64,000 nucleotides of DNA from Enterococcus thailandicus (GCF_001886265.1 NZ_JXLE01000004.1:100584-164583), one strand, 5' to 3'; counted from the first letter of the stretch, positions 17,288 to 25,401 are shown. Notes: generated from the sequence alone by a model not told the origin. Numbers and translations are program-made.

Positions 17288-18169
17288 ATGGCAATTTTAA
17301 TACCAGATTTTCAATTAACAGCTACGGCACACATCGGAGTAGTTGCATTAAATGTTTCAAACTTAGTAAAAATGACTGATTTCTATGAACGTGTCATCGG
17401 ATTAACGTTACTTGAATCAACAGAAAATCAAAGTGTTTTGGGCGTGAAAGATCAAGCGCTATTGATTTTAACCAAAATCGAAAATCCATTACCCGTTACT
17501 CGAAAAACTGGGTTATATCATGTCGCGTTTTTATTACCTACACGAGAAGCGTTGGGTGATGCTTTACTTCACTATTTACAAATCGAAGCGCCGATTGCGG
17601 GTGCTAGTGACCATGGGTATAGCGAAGCATTGTATCTAACTGACCCCGAAGGAAATGGCATCGAAGTTTATCGAGATAAACCGATGAGTGAATGGACGAT
17701 TAAAGAAGATGGTGAAATCGTCGGAGTAACGGAAGAGTTGGATGGCGATGGTGTACTGGAAGCAGCTAGCCGGCACTGGCAAGGCTTTCCTAAGGGTACG
17801 ATTGTAGGTCATGTTCATTTAAAAGTTAGTGATTTAGACCAAACACAAACATTTTTTACAGAAGTGCTCGGGTTGAGTTTGAAAAATGATTTTGGTAACC
17901 AAGCAAAATTTTTTGCGGCAGGTTCTTATCATCATCATATTGGTAGCAACATTTGGTTAGGTACACATATCCCAGCGATGGAGCCCAATGATCTTGGCTT
18001 AAATTACTATACGTTTGAAGTACCACTAGCTGAATTGACTCGTCTAGAGAAACATTGGAAAACAAAAACAATCGACTATGAAAAAAATGAAGAAGGACAA
18101 TTGATTCTTTTTGATCCAAATGGAATTCAAGTCAGAATCACTGGCAGAAATCCACAGATTGATGCATAA
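17288..18169 (+). CDS. VOC-family protein, catechol 2,3-dioxygenase-like (CatE type)
   Basis: This 293-residue protein has two vicinal-oxygen-chelate modules, the first at about 12-125 (IGVVALNVSNLVKMTDFYERV; YHVAFLLPT; GNGIEVYRD) and the second at about 170-290 (VGHVHLKVSDLDQTQTFFTEV; HHIGSNIW; LFDPNGIQVRI). His and Glu metal ligands typical of the family are present in both (GHVHLKV, NGIEVY). In Firmicutes such CatE-like proteins are induced by catechols and quinones through MarR/HxlR-type repressors, which fits the palindrome at the promoter. The reaction is not proven. It is monocistronic. Confidence 0.82.
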   Translation: MAILIPDFQLTATAHIGVVALNVSNLVKMTDFYERVIGLTLLESTENQSVLGVKDQALLILTKIENPLPVTRKTGLYHVAFLLPTREALGDALLHYLQIEAPIAGASDHGYSEALYLTDPEGNGIEVYRDKPMSEWTIKEDGEIVGVTEELDGDGVLEAASRHWQGFPKGTIVGHVHLKVSDLDQTQTFFTEVLGLSLKNDFGNQAKFFAAGSYHHHIGSNIWLGTHIPAMEPNDLGLNYYTFEVPLAELTRLEKHWKTKTIDYEKNEEGQLILFDPNGIQVRITGRNPQIDA

Positions 18170-18171
18170 AA

Positions 18172-18200
18172 TTGACAAACTAAAATTCGCTTGCTATATT
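18172..18200 (+). promoter_or_regulatory. Strong promoter of a candidate small RNA
   Basis: A perfect TTGACA at 18172 and TATATT at 18195 with a 17-base spacer, starting just after the VOC stop codon. No protein frame with a ribosome site follows for more than 300 bases. Confidence 0.75.
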
Positions 18201-18206
18201 TAAGTA

Positions 18207-18397
18207 GAAAATAAATAAACCTAGATGAATGGGGAATTTTTGTGAGTGTAGCAGGTATCTAATTAGTAAGTTGAATAACCAATGAACCACTAGAGGTTTA
18301 TTTGGTGTGCTTATGAGTGATACCTGTCAGAAGAACATACTTTTTGACCTTTTAAGGATGGGACACAACTTCTAAGCTGTGTTGCGTCCTTTTTTTG
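18207..18397 (+). ncRNA. Candidate structured small RNA of about 190 nt (possibly 6S-like)
   Basis: The transcript predicted from the strong promoter ends at a T run after a GGAC.CAAC hairpin (18360-18397). Inside, CAGGTATC (18252-18259) pairs with GATACCTG (18319-18326), and ACCAATGAACC (18278-18288) with GGTTTATTTGGT (18295-18306). The strands between the two stems, about 18 and 12 nt, form a large internal loop. A closing stem, a bubble and an apical hairpin in an RNA of this size recall 6S RNA, which binds the RNA polymerase holoenzyme, but I have no sequence match to prove that. I excluded T-box, purine, SAM and preQ1-I sequence signatures by eye. It lies before the MutS2-like gene and could also act as its leader. 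Confidence 0.5.
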
Positions 18398-18548
18398 TAC
18401 GAAAAAAGACGTCATAAGCGAATGTGGGTTGCGTTGCTCCAATGAGTTTTGAAAAGGACTTGAAGTAAGTGTTTATTTTGTGCAATGAAATGTTTCTAGG
18501 TGTTTATTTATTTTGAGACGGGTATCTCTTCGCAGAAAAGGAGAGAAT

Positions 18549-20480
18549 ATGAATAATCAAATGATTGAAAAACTACAATTTAATGAAATCAAAGAAGAAG
18601 TAAAAAAACGTGCGATTGGGCAATACACCAAGGAGCGAATTGAACAAACAACTGTTCAAACAAATTTGCAAACTGTTCAGGTTTGGCAAATGGAGACAAA
18701 AGAAGCACGAATGATTTTAGAAAGTAACCAACATGTACCATTTATGGGACTTAGTCGAATTGGTTATTTAACAGATCAAGTAAAAAAAGGCTTGATTTTA
18801 GCACCCGCAGACTTGGTTGAATATGCTGATTTTTTGAGAAGTAGTCGAATGATTACGAAGTTTTTTGAGAAAAATCAATATCAAACACCCACTTTACATG
18901 TGTATAGTAATCATTTGCCAGATTTATTGCCAGTTGAAGAAATGATTTATCAAAAAATAACTAATCAACAAGTAAGCGATGACGCTTCACGAAATTTAAG
19001 AAAAGTACGAAAACAATTACAGAATTTAGAAAAAGAAATTCAAGAACGCTTACTAAAAATTTTACGGCATCCGAATTATAAAGAAATGATTCAAGAGGCA
19101 ATGATTGTTCAAAAGGGTGAGCATTACACGATTCCAATCAAGGCAAGTTATAAAAATAAATTTTCAGGAACGATTATTGAACAATCAAATAAAGGAACGA
19201 CTGTTTTTATCGAACCCACGGTTATCGCTAAGTCAAACGAGCAGTACCAGTTGCTGAAAGCAGAAGAAATTGCGGAAGAATACCAAGTGTTAGCTGAACT
19301 AACCGGGTTACTAGCAGAAGAAGAGCAAGCAATCAGTTTGATTATTGAAACAATTACAGCGTTAGATATCATTTTTGCCCGCGCGAAGTATAGCCGTGAA
19401 TTACAAGGAATCACGCCACGCGTCAATAAGTCAGAACGAATTTCAATCAAGCAAGGAAAACATCCTTTCTTAGCTGAAAATGCAGTACCATTAGACTTTG
19501 AGTTAGGAATTGATTATCGTGGATTGGTGATTACAGGCGCGAATGCTGGTGGGAAAACAGTTGTATTAAAAACAGTAGGATTATTTACATTGATGGCGAT
19601 GTTTGGTTTGCAAGTTCCAGCACAAGAAGGAACCGAACTTGCTATTTTCGATGAATTATTCGTAGACATTGGCGATCAACAAAATTTAGAAAATGCGTTG
19701 AGTACTTTCTCAGGTCATATGCAAAACATTGCAGAAATTCTAAAAAGGGTGAACAGAAATACGTTAGTTTTACTTGATGAAATTGGCAGTGGAACAGAAC
19801 CAAATGAGGGTGCGGCACTAGCTGTTGCGATTATGGAAACAATGTATGAGCAAGGTGCCTTGTTAGTTGCGACGACCCATTATGGTGAAATCAAAAAGTT
19901 TGCTAAGGAGCATGAAGATTTTATTCCTGCAGCGATGGCATTTGATAGAGATGCTTTACAACCGAAATACTTATTACAAGTAGGTGAAACAGGGGATAGC
20001 CAAGCGTTGTGGATTGCGAAAAAAATGAAGATGTCTTCCAAACTGATCGATCAAGCACAAACGTATATCCAACAAAAAACGTATCAAACAAAGAAAAAAG
20101 ACTTTGCTGATTTGGGTCAAATCTTTGAGAATAAAAAGAACGAATTAGCTAAACGGCATTTTGAAAAAGGGGATCGTGTATGGCTAACAGAACATCAAAA
20201 AGAGGGACTAGTATTTGAAGATGACGGTTCAGAAAAAGTAATGATTTATTTCAACAACGAAAAGATAGCAGTTCTTCGTCAACGTGTGCAGTTCAGACGA
20301 AGTGCAAGTGAACTATATCCTGAAGGTTACGATTTAGATAGTTTGTTTATTGATTTTAAAACGAGAAAAAAACAACGTGATTTAGAAAGAGGATCAAAAA
20401 AGGCGCATAAAGAGTTGCTGAAAGAAATGCGTACGCGACAGCATCAAAAGAAAAAAGAAACAGATAGTTACTATCACTAA
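18549..20480 (+). CDS. MutS2-like ATPase lacking the Smr domain
   Basis: This 643-residue protein has the MutS family clamp/lever region with long coiled coils (about 130-300) and an ABC-type ATPase domain: Walker A GANAGGKT at 330-337, Walker B LVLLDEIGSGTEP, then the H-loop TTHYGEIK. Canonical MutS2 has about 780-790 residues with a C-terminal Smr endonuclease domain; here the protein ends in a basic tail (KKKETDSYYH) without it. It is probably a MutS2 paralogue acting on branched DNA or stalled ribosomes; the role is unknown. I choose the ATG at 18549 because AAAAGGAGAG lies upstream. It is followed 85 bp on by a phosphatidyltransferase. Confidence 0.85.
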   Translation: MNNQMIEKLQFNEIKEEVKKRAIGQYTKERIEQTTVQTNLQTVQVWQMETKEARMILESNQHVPFMGLSRIGYLTDQVKKGLILAPADLVEYADFLRSSRMITKFFEKNQYQTPTLHVYSNHLPDLLPVEEMIYQKITNQQVSDDASRNLRKVRKQLQNLEKEIQERLLKILRHPNYKEMIQEAMIVQKGEHYTIPIKASYKNKFSGTIIEQSNKGTTVFIEPTVIAKSNEQYQLLKAEEIAEEYQVLAELTGLLAEEEQAISLIIETITALDIIFARAKYSRELQGITPRVNKSERISIKQGKHPFLAENAVPLDFELGIDYRGLVITGANAGGKTVVLKTVGLFTLMAMFGLQVPAQEGTELAIFDELFVDIGDQQNLENALSTFSGHMQNIAEILKRVNRNTLVLLDEIGSGTEPNEGAALAVAIMETMYEQGALLVATTHYGEIKKFAKEHEDFIPAAMAFDRDALQPKYLLQVGETGDSQALWIAKKMKMSSKLIDQAQTYIQQKTYQTKKKDFADLGQIFENKKNELAKRHFEKGDRVWLTEHQKEGLVFEDDGSEKVMIYFNNEKIAVLRQRVQFRRSASELYPEGYDLDSLFIDFKTRKKQRDLERGSKKAHKELLKEMRTRQHQKKKETDSYYH

Positions 20481-20565
20481 GAAGCGTAATCCACTACGGT
20501 AGTGTTTTAGTAGAGCTTAAGTTAAAATAAAATGGAACAAGTTTTGATAAAGGAGTTGTTAACAG

Positions 20566-21129
20566 ATGAAAATTACGCAAAATTGGCGAGAAGAAATCAA
20601 AACAATTCCCAATGGGCTTTCGCTTTTTCGAATCGTTTTGTTGCCGGTATATCTTTATTTTGTTTGGCAACGTTCCTTTTATTTGGCAGGGTTAGTGATT
20701 GCTGTCTCAGGATTAACTGATTTTCTGGATGGTTATATCGCGCGCCGTTTCAACCAAATTACTGAATTAGGGAAATTATTAGATCCTTTGTCTGATAAAC
20801 TTACTCAATTTGTATTGATTTTATCAATGGCATGGTATCGACCATGGATCTGGTTATTGCTGGGGTTATTTGTGATCAAAGAAGGCTTTATGATGATTGC
20901 AGGAATAATTGGACTGAAACATGGGGTAAAATTAAGTGGAGCCAAATGGTATGGCAAATTGGCGACAGCAGTGATTTATTTAGGGATGGTAATCTTATTA
21001 GTATGTCCTCAATTGGCGGAAACGTGGGTAAGTGTAATCTTCGGTGTAATTGCTATATGCTTGATGTTGTCGTTTGTTCTATATGCCTTAGAGTATCGAA
21101 AAATGTTACGTTCGACTAAACTTAACTGA
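20566..21129 (+). CDS. CDP-alcohol phosphatidyltransferase (PgsA-like)
   Basis: This 187-residue membrane protein has the CDP-OH-P signature D-G-x2-A-R-x8-G-x3-D-x3-D as DGYIARR...GKLLDPLSD (about residues 49-71), with four to five hydrophobic segments. It belongs to the family of phosphatidylglycerophosphate synthases, which transfer a phosphatidyl group from CDP-diacylglycerol to glycerol 3-phosphate at the membrane. The presence of another pgsA elsewhere cannot be tested here, so it may be a paralogue with a different acceptor. AAAGGAG lies before the ATG. Confidence 0.85.
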   Translation: MKITQNWREEIKTIPNGLSLFRIVLLPVYLYFVWQRSFYLAGLVIAVSGLTDFLDGYIARRFNQITELGKLLDPLSDKLTQFVLILSMAWYRPWIWLLLGLFVIKEGFMMIAGIIGLKHGVKLSGAKWYGKLATAVIYLGMVILLVCPQLAETWVSVIFGVIAICLMLSFVLYALEYRKMLRSTKLN

Positions 21130-21143
21130 ATGTTTTATGAGAA

Positions 21144-21255
21144 GGTTGTGGCGCAAAGCGTCAAGCTTCAAGCAATAAGGATGCTTTTCTAAAAATAGCT
21201 TTCCATATTTTTAAGAAGAGAAGACTTATTGCCGAAGAAGTTGCTTTGGGAACAC
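21144..21255. repeat. Interspersed hairpin repeat, family 1, copy A
   Basis: About 112 bp shared with 37608-37718. Common blocks include AGCTTCAAGCAATAAGGAT, GACTTAT.GCCGAAGAAG and GCTTTGGGAACAC. The arms are inverted: CTTCAAGCAATAAG pairs with CTTATTGCCGAAG, and the outer GTGGC.CAAAG with CTTTGGGAACAC, so the whole element can fold as one long imperfect hairpin. It lies just before a terminator. Confidence 0.8.
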
Positions 21256-21270
21256 TATTTATTCGGAAGA

Positions 21271-21307
21271 AAAGGCTGTGACAAAATATTGTCATAGCCT
21301 TTTTTTG
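21271..21307. terminator. Bidirectional terminator between the phosphatidyltransferase and cstR genes
   Basis: AAAGGCTGTGACA pairs with TGTCATAGCCTTT, with a T run on the plus side and A run on the other. It ends convergent genes. Confidence 0.85.
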
Positions 21308-21327
21308 TGGAGAGGAACCAACAATCT

Positions 21328-21597
21328 TTATTTTTTAATAATCATATTGATTGCTTGTTCTAGTTTTTTTGACTGTTCTTCAGGATTGGTTTCAGGATTT
21401 TCAAAACAATTTTTAAGATTGTCGGCAACAATCATTCCCATCACCCGATCAATACTTGAACGGACGGCGGTTAGCTGAGTGATGACGTCAATGCACTCTT
21501 GTTCATTTTCAATCATTTTTTGAATGCCACGGATTTGTCCTTCGGTTCGTTTGAGACGATTCATGATTTTTTTGGTTTCTTTGGTTTCGTTTTCCAA
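21328..21597 (-). CDS. cstR: CsoR/CstR-family repressor, probable persulfide sensor
   Basis: This 89-residue all-helical protein has the CsoR signature NRLKRTEGQIRGIQKMIEN at the N-terminus. It has one Cys in helix 2 (NEQECIDV) and one in ADNLKNCF. The residue four before the second Cys is Asn rather than the His that binds Cu(I) in CsoR, which is the pattern I recall for CstR, a sensor of organic and inorganic persulfides. Divergent rhodanese and CoA-disulfide reductase genes fit that role. Two palindromic operators lie in the shared promoter region. Copper sensing is less likely. Confidence 0.85.
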   Translation of the reverse strand: MENETKETKKIMNRLKRTEGQIRGIQKMIENEQECIDVITQLTAVRSSIDRVMGMIVADNLKNCFENPETNPEEQSKKLEQAINMIIKK

Positions 21598-21630
21598 TGT
21601 GACGTCCTCCTTTGATGATAATAAATGAAA

Positions 21631-21648
21631 TATACCTCAGGTAGGTAT
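21631..21648. promoter_or_regulatory. CstR operator 1
   Basis: TATACCTCAGGTAGGTAT is an imperfect ATACC/GGTAT inverted repeat just upstream of the repressor gene and likely provides autorepression. Confidence 0.65.
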
Positions 21649-21696
21649 TTTTTGCAAATAAAAATCTTTTTTTCAAAGTTAACAAAATTGTTTTTC

Positions 21697-21743
21697 TTGA
21701 CAGTTTTGAAATACTCCTGTTAAATATACCCCATGAGGTATAT
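21697..21743 (+). promoter_or_regulatory. Promoter and CstR operator 2 of the rhodanese operon
   Basis: TTGACA at 21697 and TTAAAT at 21720 with a 17-base spacer. The palindrome ATATACCCCATGAGGTATAT (21724-21743) overlaps the -10 and start site, so a bound repressor would block the polymerase. Its ATACC/GGTAT arms match operator 1. Confidence 0.75.
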
Positions 21744-21769
21744 TTCTAAAAAAGAAAAGAGGGAAAGGA

Positions 21770-22084
21770 ATGTTTTCATTTTTTAAGGTTATTCCGACAA
21801 TCACTACGCAAGAATTGGCTGAAAAATTACCAACTAATCCTAAAATTGTTGATGTTCGGACAAGTTCTGAATACCGAGGGGGGCATATTCGACAAGCCAA
21901 AAATCTTCCTTTAGCGCAAATCAATAATTATCGCGGAAATCAAGAAGAAACGGTTTATGTGATTTGTCAATCTGGTATGCGGAGTAAACAAGCTGTTAAG
22001 AAGTTAAGAAAAGCGGGCTATTCTGCTGTGAATGTTCGTGGTGGTATGAATCAATGGCGTGGAACGAAAGTGAGAGGAAAGTAA
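21770..22084 (+). CDS. Single-domain rhodanese (sulfurtransferase)
   Basis: This 104-residue protein is one rhodanese domain: VDVRTSSEYRGGHIRQAKNL followed by the active loop CQSGMRS, where the Cys carries the persulfide. The N-terminus has a short hydrophobic stretch (FSFFKV) but no clear membrane anchor. It is the first gene of the operon repressed by the CstR-like protein and starts one codon length from the reductase gene, so it should pass sulfane sulfur between thiols in the same pathway. GGGAAAGG precedes the ATG. Confidence 0.9.
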   Translation: MFSFFKVIPTITTQELAEKLPTNPKIVDVRTSSEYRGGHIRQAKNLPLAQINNYRGNQEETVYVICQSGMRSKQAVKKLRKAGYSAVNVRGGMNQWRGTKVRGK

Positions 22085-22085
22085 A

Positions 22086-23735
22086 ATGAAGATTGTTATT
22101 ATCGGTGGTGTAGCTGGTGGGATGTCTGCTGCTACGAGATTAAGACGTTTGATGGAAGATGCAGAGATTATCGTATTTGAAAAGGGTCCATTTGTTTCGT
22201 TTGCAAACTGTGGATTACCTTACTTTGTTTCAGGAGAAATTGATGAGCGAGAAAAGTTATTGGTTCAAACACCAGAAGCATTGGCTGCTCGTTTTCGCTT
22301 AGATGTCCGACCAAATCATGAAGTAGTGAACATTTCTCCAGAAGAGAAGCAGGTAGAAGTGGTAGCAAATGGACAGAAAGAAACGGTTGAATATGATGCA
22401 CTGATTCTATCTCCAGGGGCAAAACCATTTGTTCCTAATATTTCGGGAATTTCAACAGCTGAAAATGTTTTTTCAATCAGAAATGTACCTGATATTGACC
22501 GAGTAATGCGTGCATTGGAAGCGAAACCTCAAAAAGCGGTTGTTGTTGGTGCTGGTTTTATCGGTTTAGAGATGGCAGAAAATTTACAAAAGAGTGGACT
22601 GCAAGTCACGATTGTAGAGCAGGCGCCACACGTCTTACCAACGCTTGACGAAGAGATGGCAGTCTATGTCCAACAAGAATTAATTAAACAAGGTGTAGCA
22701 GTTTTAACAAGTCAATCAGTTGTAGGGTTTGAAGAAAAAGGGAAGAAACTTCGTTTAGCAAATGGTGAAACGTTAGCTTCTGATTTGACGATTTTATCAG
22801 TGGGTGTTCAACCAGAAAGTACGTTGGCTGAAAATGCTGGATTAAAACTGGGCTTACGTGGCGGAATCGTTGTGAATGAAAACTATCAAACAAGCAACCC
22901 TGCGATTTATGCTGTGGGTGATGCAATCGTAGTCAAACAGCAAATTACTGGTGAAGATGCACTGATTTCGTTAGCTTCTCCAGCCAATCGTCAAGGGCGT
23001 CAAGTTGCTGATGTTATTGCTGGGTTGCCGAGAACGAATCAAGGAAGTATTGGAACAGCGATTGTTCGAACGTTTGATTTAGCTGCAGGTTCAACTGGCT
23101 TGAGCGAAAAAAGTGCGAAAGCAGCTGGATTGCCAGTGCAAGTGACACATGTGCTTGGAAAAAGTCATGCTTCTTATTATCCTGGTGCAACTGAGTTGTT
23201 GTTAAAATTAATTTTTAATCCAATGACTGGTGAAATTTATGGTGCGCAAGGTGTGGGTGTTGCAGGAGTTGATAAGCGTCTAGATATTTTGGCAACAGCA
23301 ATCAAAGGACAACTGACGATTTTTGATCTACCTGAATTAGAATTTACGTACGCGCCACCGTTTGGTTCGGCAAAAGATCCAGTGAATTTATTAGGATATG
23401 CGGCGATGAATATCGCGGAAGGAGTGAGTGAAACGATTCAGTGGCACGAACTTGCAACAGAGCTAGAAAACGGGAAAATTCTTTTAGATGTGCGCGATGA
23501 AAATGAGCTAGCTCACGGGAAATTTAAAGAAGCAATCACTATTCCACTAAATGATTTGAGAGAGCGTTTAGGTGAGTTGGATCAAGGCAAAGAATATATT
23601 GTGAGTTGTCATAGTGGATTGCGTAGTTATCTTGCGGAGCGTATTTTGAAACAAGCAGGCTTTAAAGTGAAAAATTTAGACGGTGCGTTTGCGCTGTATA
23701 AAATGGTGTTACCAGAGGAGATTAGTTATGTATAG
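22086..23735 (+). CDS. CoA-disulfide/CoA-persulfide reductase with C-terminal rhodanese domain
   Basis: This protein has 549 residues. The reductase part begins IVIIGGVAGGMSAATRLRRL (FAD), has the single active Cys42 in SFANCGLPYF, an NAD motif VVVGAGFIGLEMAENL (about 154-170) and the second FAD motif AIYAVGDA; the dimer domain follows to about residue 450. The last 90 residues are a rhodanese domain with active Cys508 in SCHSGLRSY. Such CoADR-RHD enzymes reduce CoA persulfide or disulfide with NAD(P)H; an E. faecalis homologue is a CoA persulfide reductase controlled by CstR (from memory). The gene overlaps the next rhodanese by 8 bases. Confidence 0.92.
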   Translation: MKIVIIGGVAGGMSAATRLRRLMEDAEIIVFEKGPFVSFANCGLPYFVSGEIDEREKLLVQTPEALAARFRLDVRPNHEVVNISPEEKQVEVVANGQKETVEYDALILSPGAKPFVPNISGISTAENVFSIRNVPDIDRVMRALEAKPQKAVVVGAGFIGLEMAENLQKSGLQVTIVEQAPHVLPTLDEEMAVYVQQELIKQGVAVLTSQSVVGFEEKGKKLRLANGETLASDLTILSVGVQPESTLAENAGLKLGLRGGIVVNENYQTSNPAIYAVGDAIVVKQQITGEDALISLASPANRQGRQVADVIAGLPRTNQGSIGTAIVRTFDLAAGSTGLSEKSAKAAGLPVQVTHVLGKSHASYYPGATELLLKLIFNPMTGEIYGAQGVGVAGVDKRLDILATAIKGQLTIFDLPELEFTYAPPFGSAKDPVNLLGYAAMNIAEGVSETIQWHELATELENGKILLDVRDENELAHGKFKEAITIPLNDLRERLGELDQGKEYIVSCHSGLRSYLAERILKQAGFKVKNLDGAFALYKMVLPEEISYV

Positions 23736-24024
23736 AAGTATTGGTCCAGCAGAATTTTATCAAGAAACAAAAAAGAAAAGTATACCTGTTATTGATGTCC
23801 GTGAATCAGTTGAGTATCAAATGGGGCATGTGCCAAACGCGGAATCATTTCCGTTAAGTGAGCTAGAAGCTGCCAGCTCACAGTTGAAAAAAGAGAAGAC
23901 GTATTATGTCATCTGCCAATCAGGCGGACGTTCAGCAACTGCTTGTAATTGGTTAGCTTCACAAGGATTTGATGTTATCAATGTAATGGGGGGAACTTCA
24001 GCTTGGCCAGATCGTCTGGTTTAG
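23728..24024 (+). CDS. Single-domain rhodanese, third gene of the persulfide operon
   Basis: This 98-residue rhodanese domain has IDVRESVEYQMGHVPNAESF and the active loop CQSGGRSATACNW. The start overlaps the end of the reductase gene, with GAGGAG 7 bases before the ATG, which shows coupled translation. It is distinct in sequence from the first rhodanese of the operon, so the two probably have different partners. Confidence 0.9.
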   Translation: MYRSIGPAEFYQETKKKSIPVIDVRESVEYQMGHVPNAESFPLSELEAASSQLKKEKTYYVICQSGGRSATACNWLASQGFDVINVMGGTSAWPDRLV

Positions 24025-24276
24025 ATGGAACTGAATGATAGAATTTAGTGACTACTTTTCTTTGGCATGTGATCTCAGTAAATGATCTCAGTAAATGATT
24101 TTAATTAGTGATTTAAATAAACAGTTAGCTGATAGCTACTCAATTTGATAATAGTGTAAGAGTGGATTGCTAGTAACTTGGTTTTATTAGACAGATTCCT
24201 TCGAATGTTTATGTTTCTTTTTCTTGATTTGTTTTATACTAAAACGAATATTGAAGAATAAGGACGGGATCCAGGC

Positions 24277-25122
24277 ATGAAAAAATTTGTTACAAGTCTA
24301 GTAGTGACCGTTACTGCTTCGGGATTGTTTTTTTTAGCACAACCAGTCTTAGCAGAAACAACGGGAATAACACAAGCAACTAGCTCGACAAGTATCGAGG
24401 ACACGGTGACAACGAGTGAGTCACAATCAGCAACACAACCAAATGAGTCAACAGAATCAATGATCACTTCTGATGAAATCGAAAATACAGAATCTTCAAC
24501 ACAGCGATTCGACCCTGATTGGTTTCAAAAGTTGGAAGAACGACGAAAAGAAATCGAACAGTCTTTAGAAGATGCTAAGAATCAATTGAAAGAAAATCAA
24601 GAAACAATTCATCAAGATTTGACTGAACTAAAAGAGAACGCACAAAAAAAACATGAACAATTGGAACAAAATTTAGCGCATGCACAAGAAATTGCTGATG
24701 CGACACAAAAAGATATTGACGGAAAAATTCAAAAAGCCAAAGAGATTCAAGAACAAATTCATTCATTGGGGACAGACGCATCTACTACTTTAACCAATAC
24801 ACAATCAGATATTGAAACAGCGAGTGCTGAAATTGATGCGAAAATTCAAGATGCACAAGCGGCGATTGAAGACGCAAAGGCAAAGAAAACAGATCTTGAG
24901 TCAAGTATCGGTCGAATCAAGTCTATTTTACACTCAGCTGGTTCTAACGTAGAAAACCAAGAAGTTTATGCGGCAGACACGAAACAAAGTGTGGAACCTT
25001 TAGCAGCTAGCTCTACGGTAAAAGAGTTACCTAAAACGAATGACGAACAATCAATTGGGTTAGCTGTTTTAGGATTAGGATTGGTTAGTTTCACAGCTAT
25101 TTTAATGAAAAAAAGGGCCTGA
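24277..25122 (+). CDS. Cell-wall surface protein with coiled coil and LPKTN sorting signal
   Basis: This protein has 281 residues: a signal peptide (about 1-27, cleavage near VLAETT), a Thr/Ser/Glu-rich segment (28-75), long coiled coils rich in Glu, Lys, Gln and Ile (about 82-215), then LPKTN (codons at 25027-25041), a hydrophobic helix and a KKRA tail. That is the layout of a sortase substrate, but the fifth residue of the motif is Asn rather than Gly. It may be cut by a particular sortase or poorly anchored. The ligand and role are unknown. It is alone in its transcription unit. Confidence 0.82.
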   Translation: MKKFVTSLVVTVTASGLFFLAQPVLAETTGITQATSSTSIEDTVTTSESQSATQPNESTESMITSDEIENTESSTQRFDPDWFQKLEERRKEIEQSLEDAKNQLKENQETIHQDLTELKENAQKKHEQLEQNLAHAQEIADATQKDIDGKIQKAKEIQEQIHSLGTDASTTLTNTQSDIETASAEIDAKIQDAQAAIEDAKAKKTDLESSIGRIKSILHSAGSNVENQEVYAADTKQSVEPLAASSTVKELPKTNDEQSIGLAVLGLGLVSFTAILMKKRA

Positions 25123-25193
25123 ATAGCTTTAGTTAGGCTAAGTAGGAAAAAATTGTTTCTAGTGTTTCAAACGAAAATATGCTAAAATAAGTA

Positions 25194-25308
25194 TAGAAAA
25201 AGGAGTTGCGTCAACAACTCCCTAACAGCACCGTTTAAGACGGTGACCAGATTAATTTAACGAAAAAATAATCGTCCTGGTTAGAAGCAGTAGACGGTTA
25301 TTTTTTTT
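25194..25308 (+). ncRNA. Candidate antitoxin RNA of a type I toxin-antitoxin pair
   Basis: An extended -10 (TGCTAAAAT, about 25179-25187) would start a plus-strand RNA near 25194. It would contain the hairpins GGAGTTG/CAACTCC and CACCG/CGGTG and end at AATAATCGTC/GACGGTTATT followed by eight Ts (25267-25308). It is antisense to the 3' part of the toxin gene and its untranslated end. This is the arrangement of txpA/RatA- or bsrG/SR4-like systems. Expression is inferred. Confidence 0.5.
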
Positions 25309-25401
25309 GTCTTGGTTGACTACTGCTAGGATGCCAAAAATGATCGTTGCGATTAACGAACCGAAACCGATCATTAGCTCCAAAGCTGATTCAACAGGCA
25401 A
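25252..25401 (-). CDS. Small holin-like hydrophobic toxin, type I TA
   Basis: A 49-residue protein, short, with one membrane helix: ALELMIGFGSLIATIIFGIL, then a charged tail (NQDKKNNR). The sequence up to the helix matches the pattern of putative holin-like toxins of Firmicutes (short N-terminus, ALxLMxxFGxxxxxIIxxI). I choose the TTG at 25401 because AGAGGAGAAG lies 5 bases upstream; a longer frame reading back to 25611 has no such site. An extended -10 (TGGTATACT) on the minus strand near 25502 would start its mRNA, and GGAGTTG/CAACTCC followed by Ts on the minus strand (25196-25221) would end it. The plus strand carries a candidate antitoxin RNA. Confidence 0.6.
   Translation of the reverse strand: MPVESALELMIGFGSLIATIIFGILAVVNQDKKNNRLLLLTRTIIFSLN

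Noticed and set aside
18207-18548. T-box, purine, SAM or preQ1 riboswitch before the MutS2-like gene
   Set aside because: None of their diagnostic sequences was seen; the transcript ends at a terminator 150 bp before the gene.
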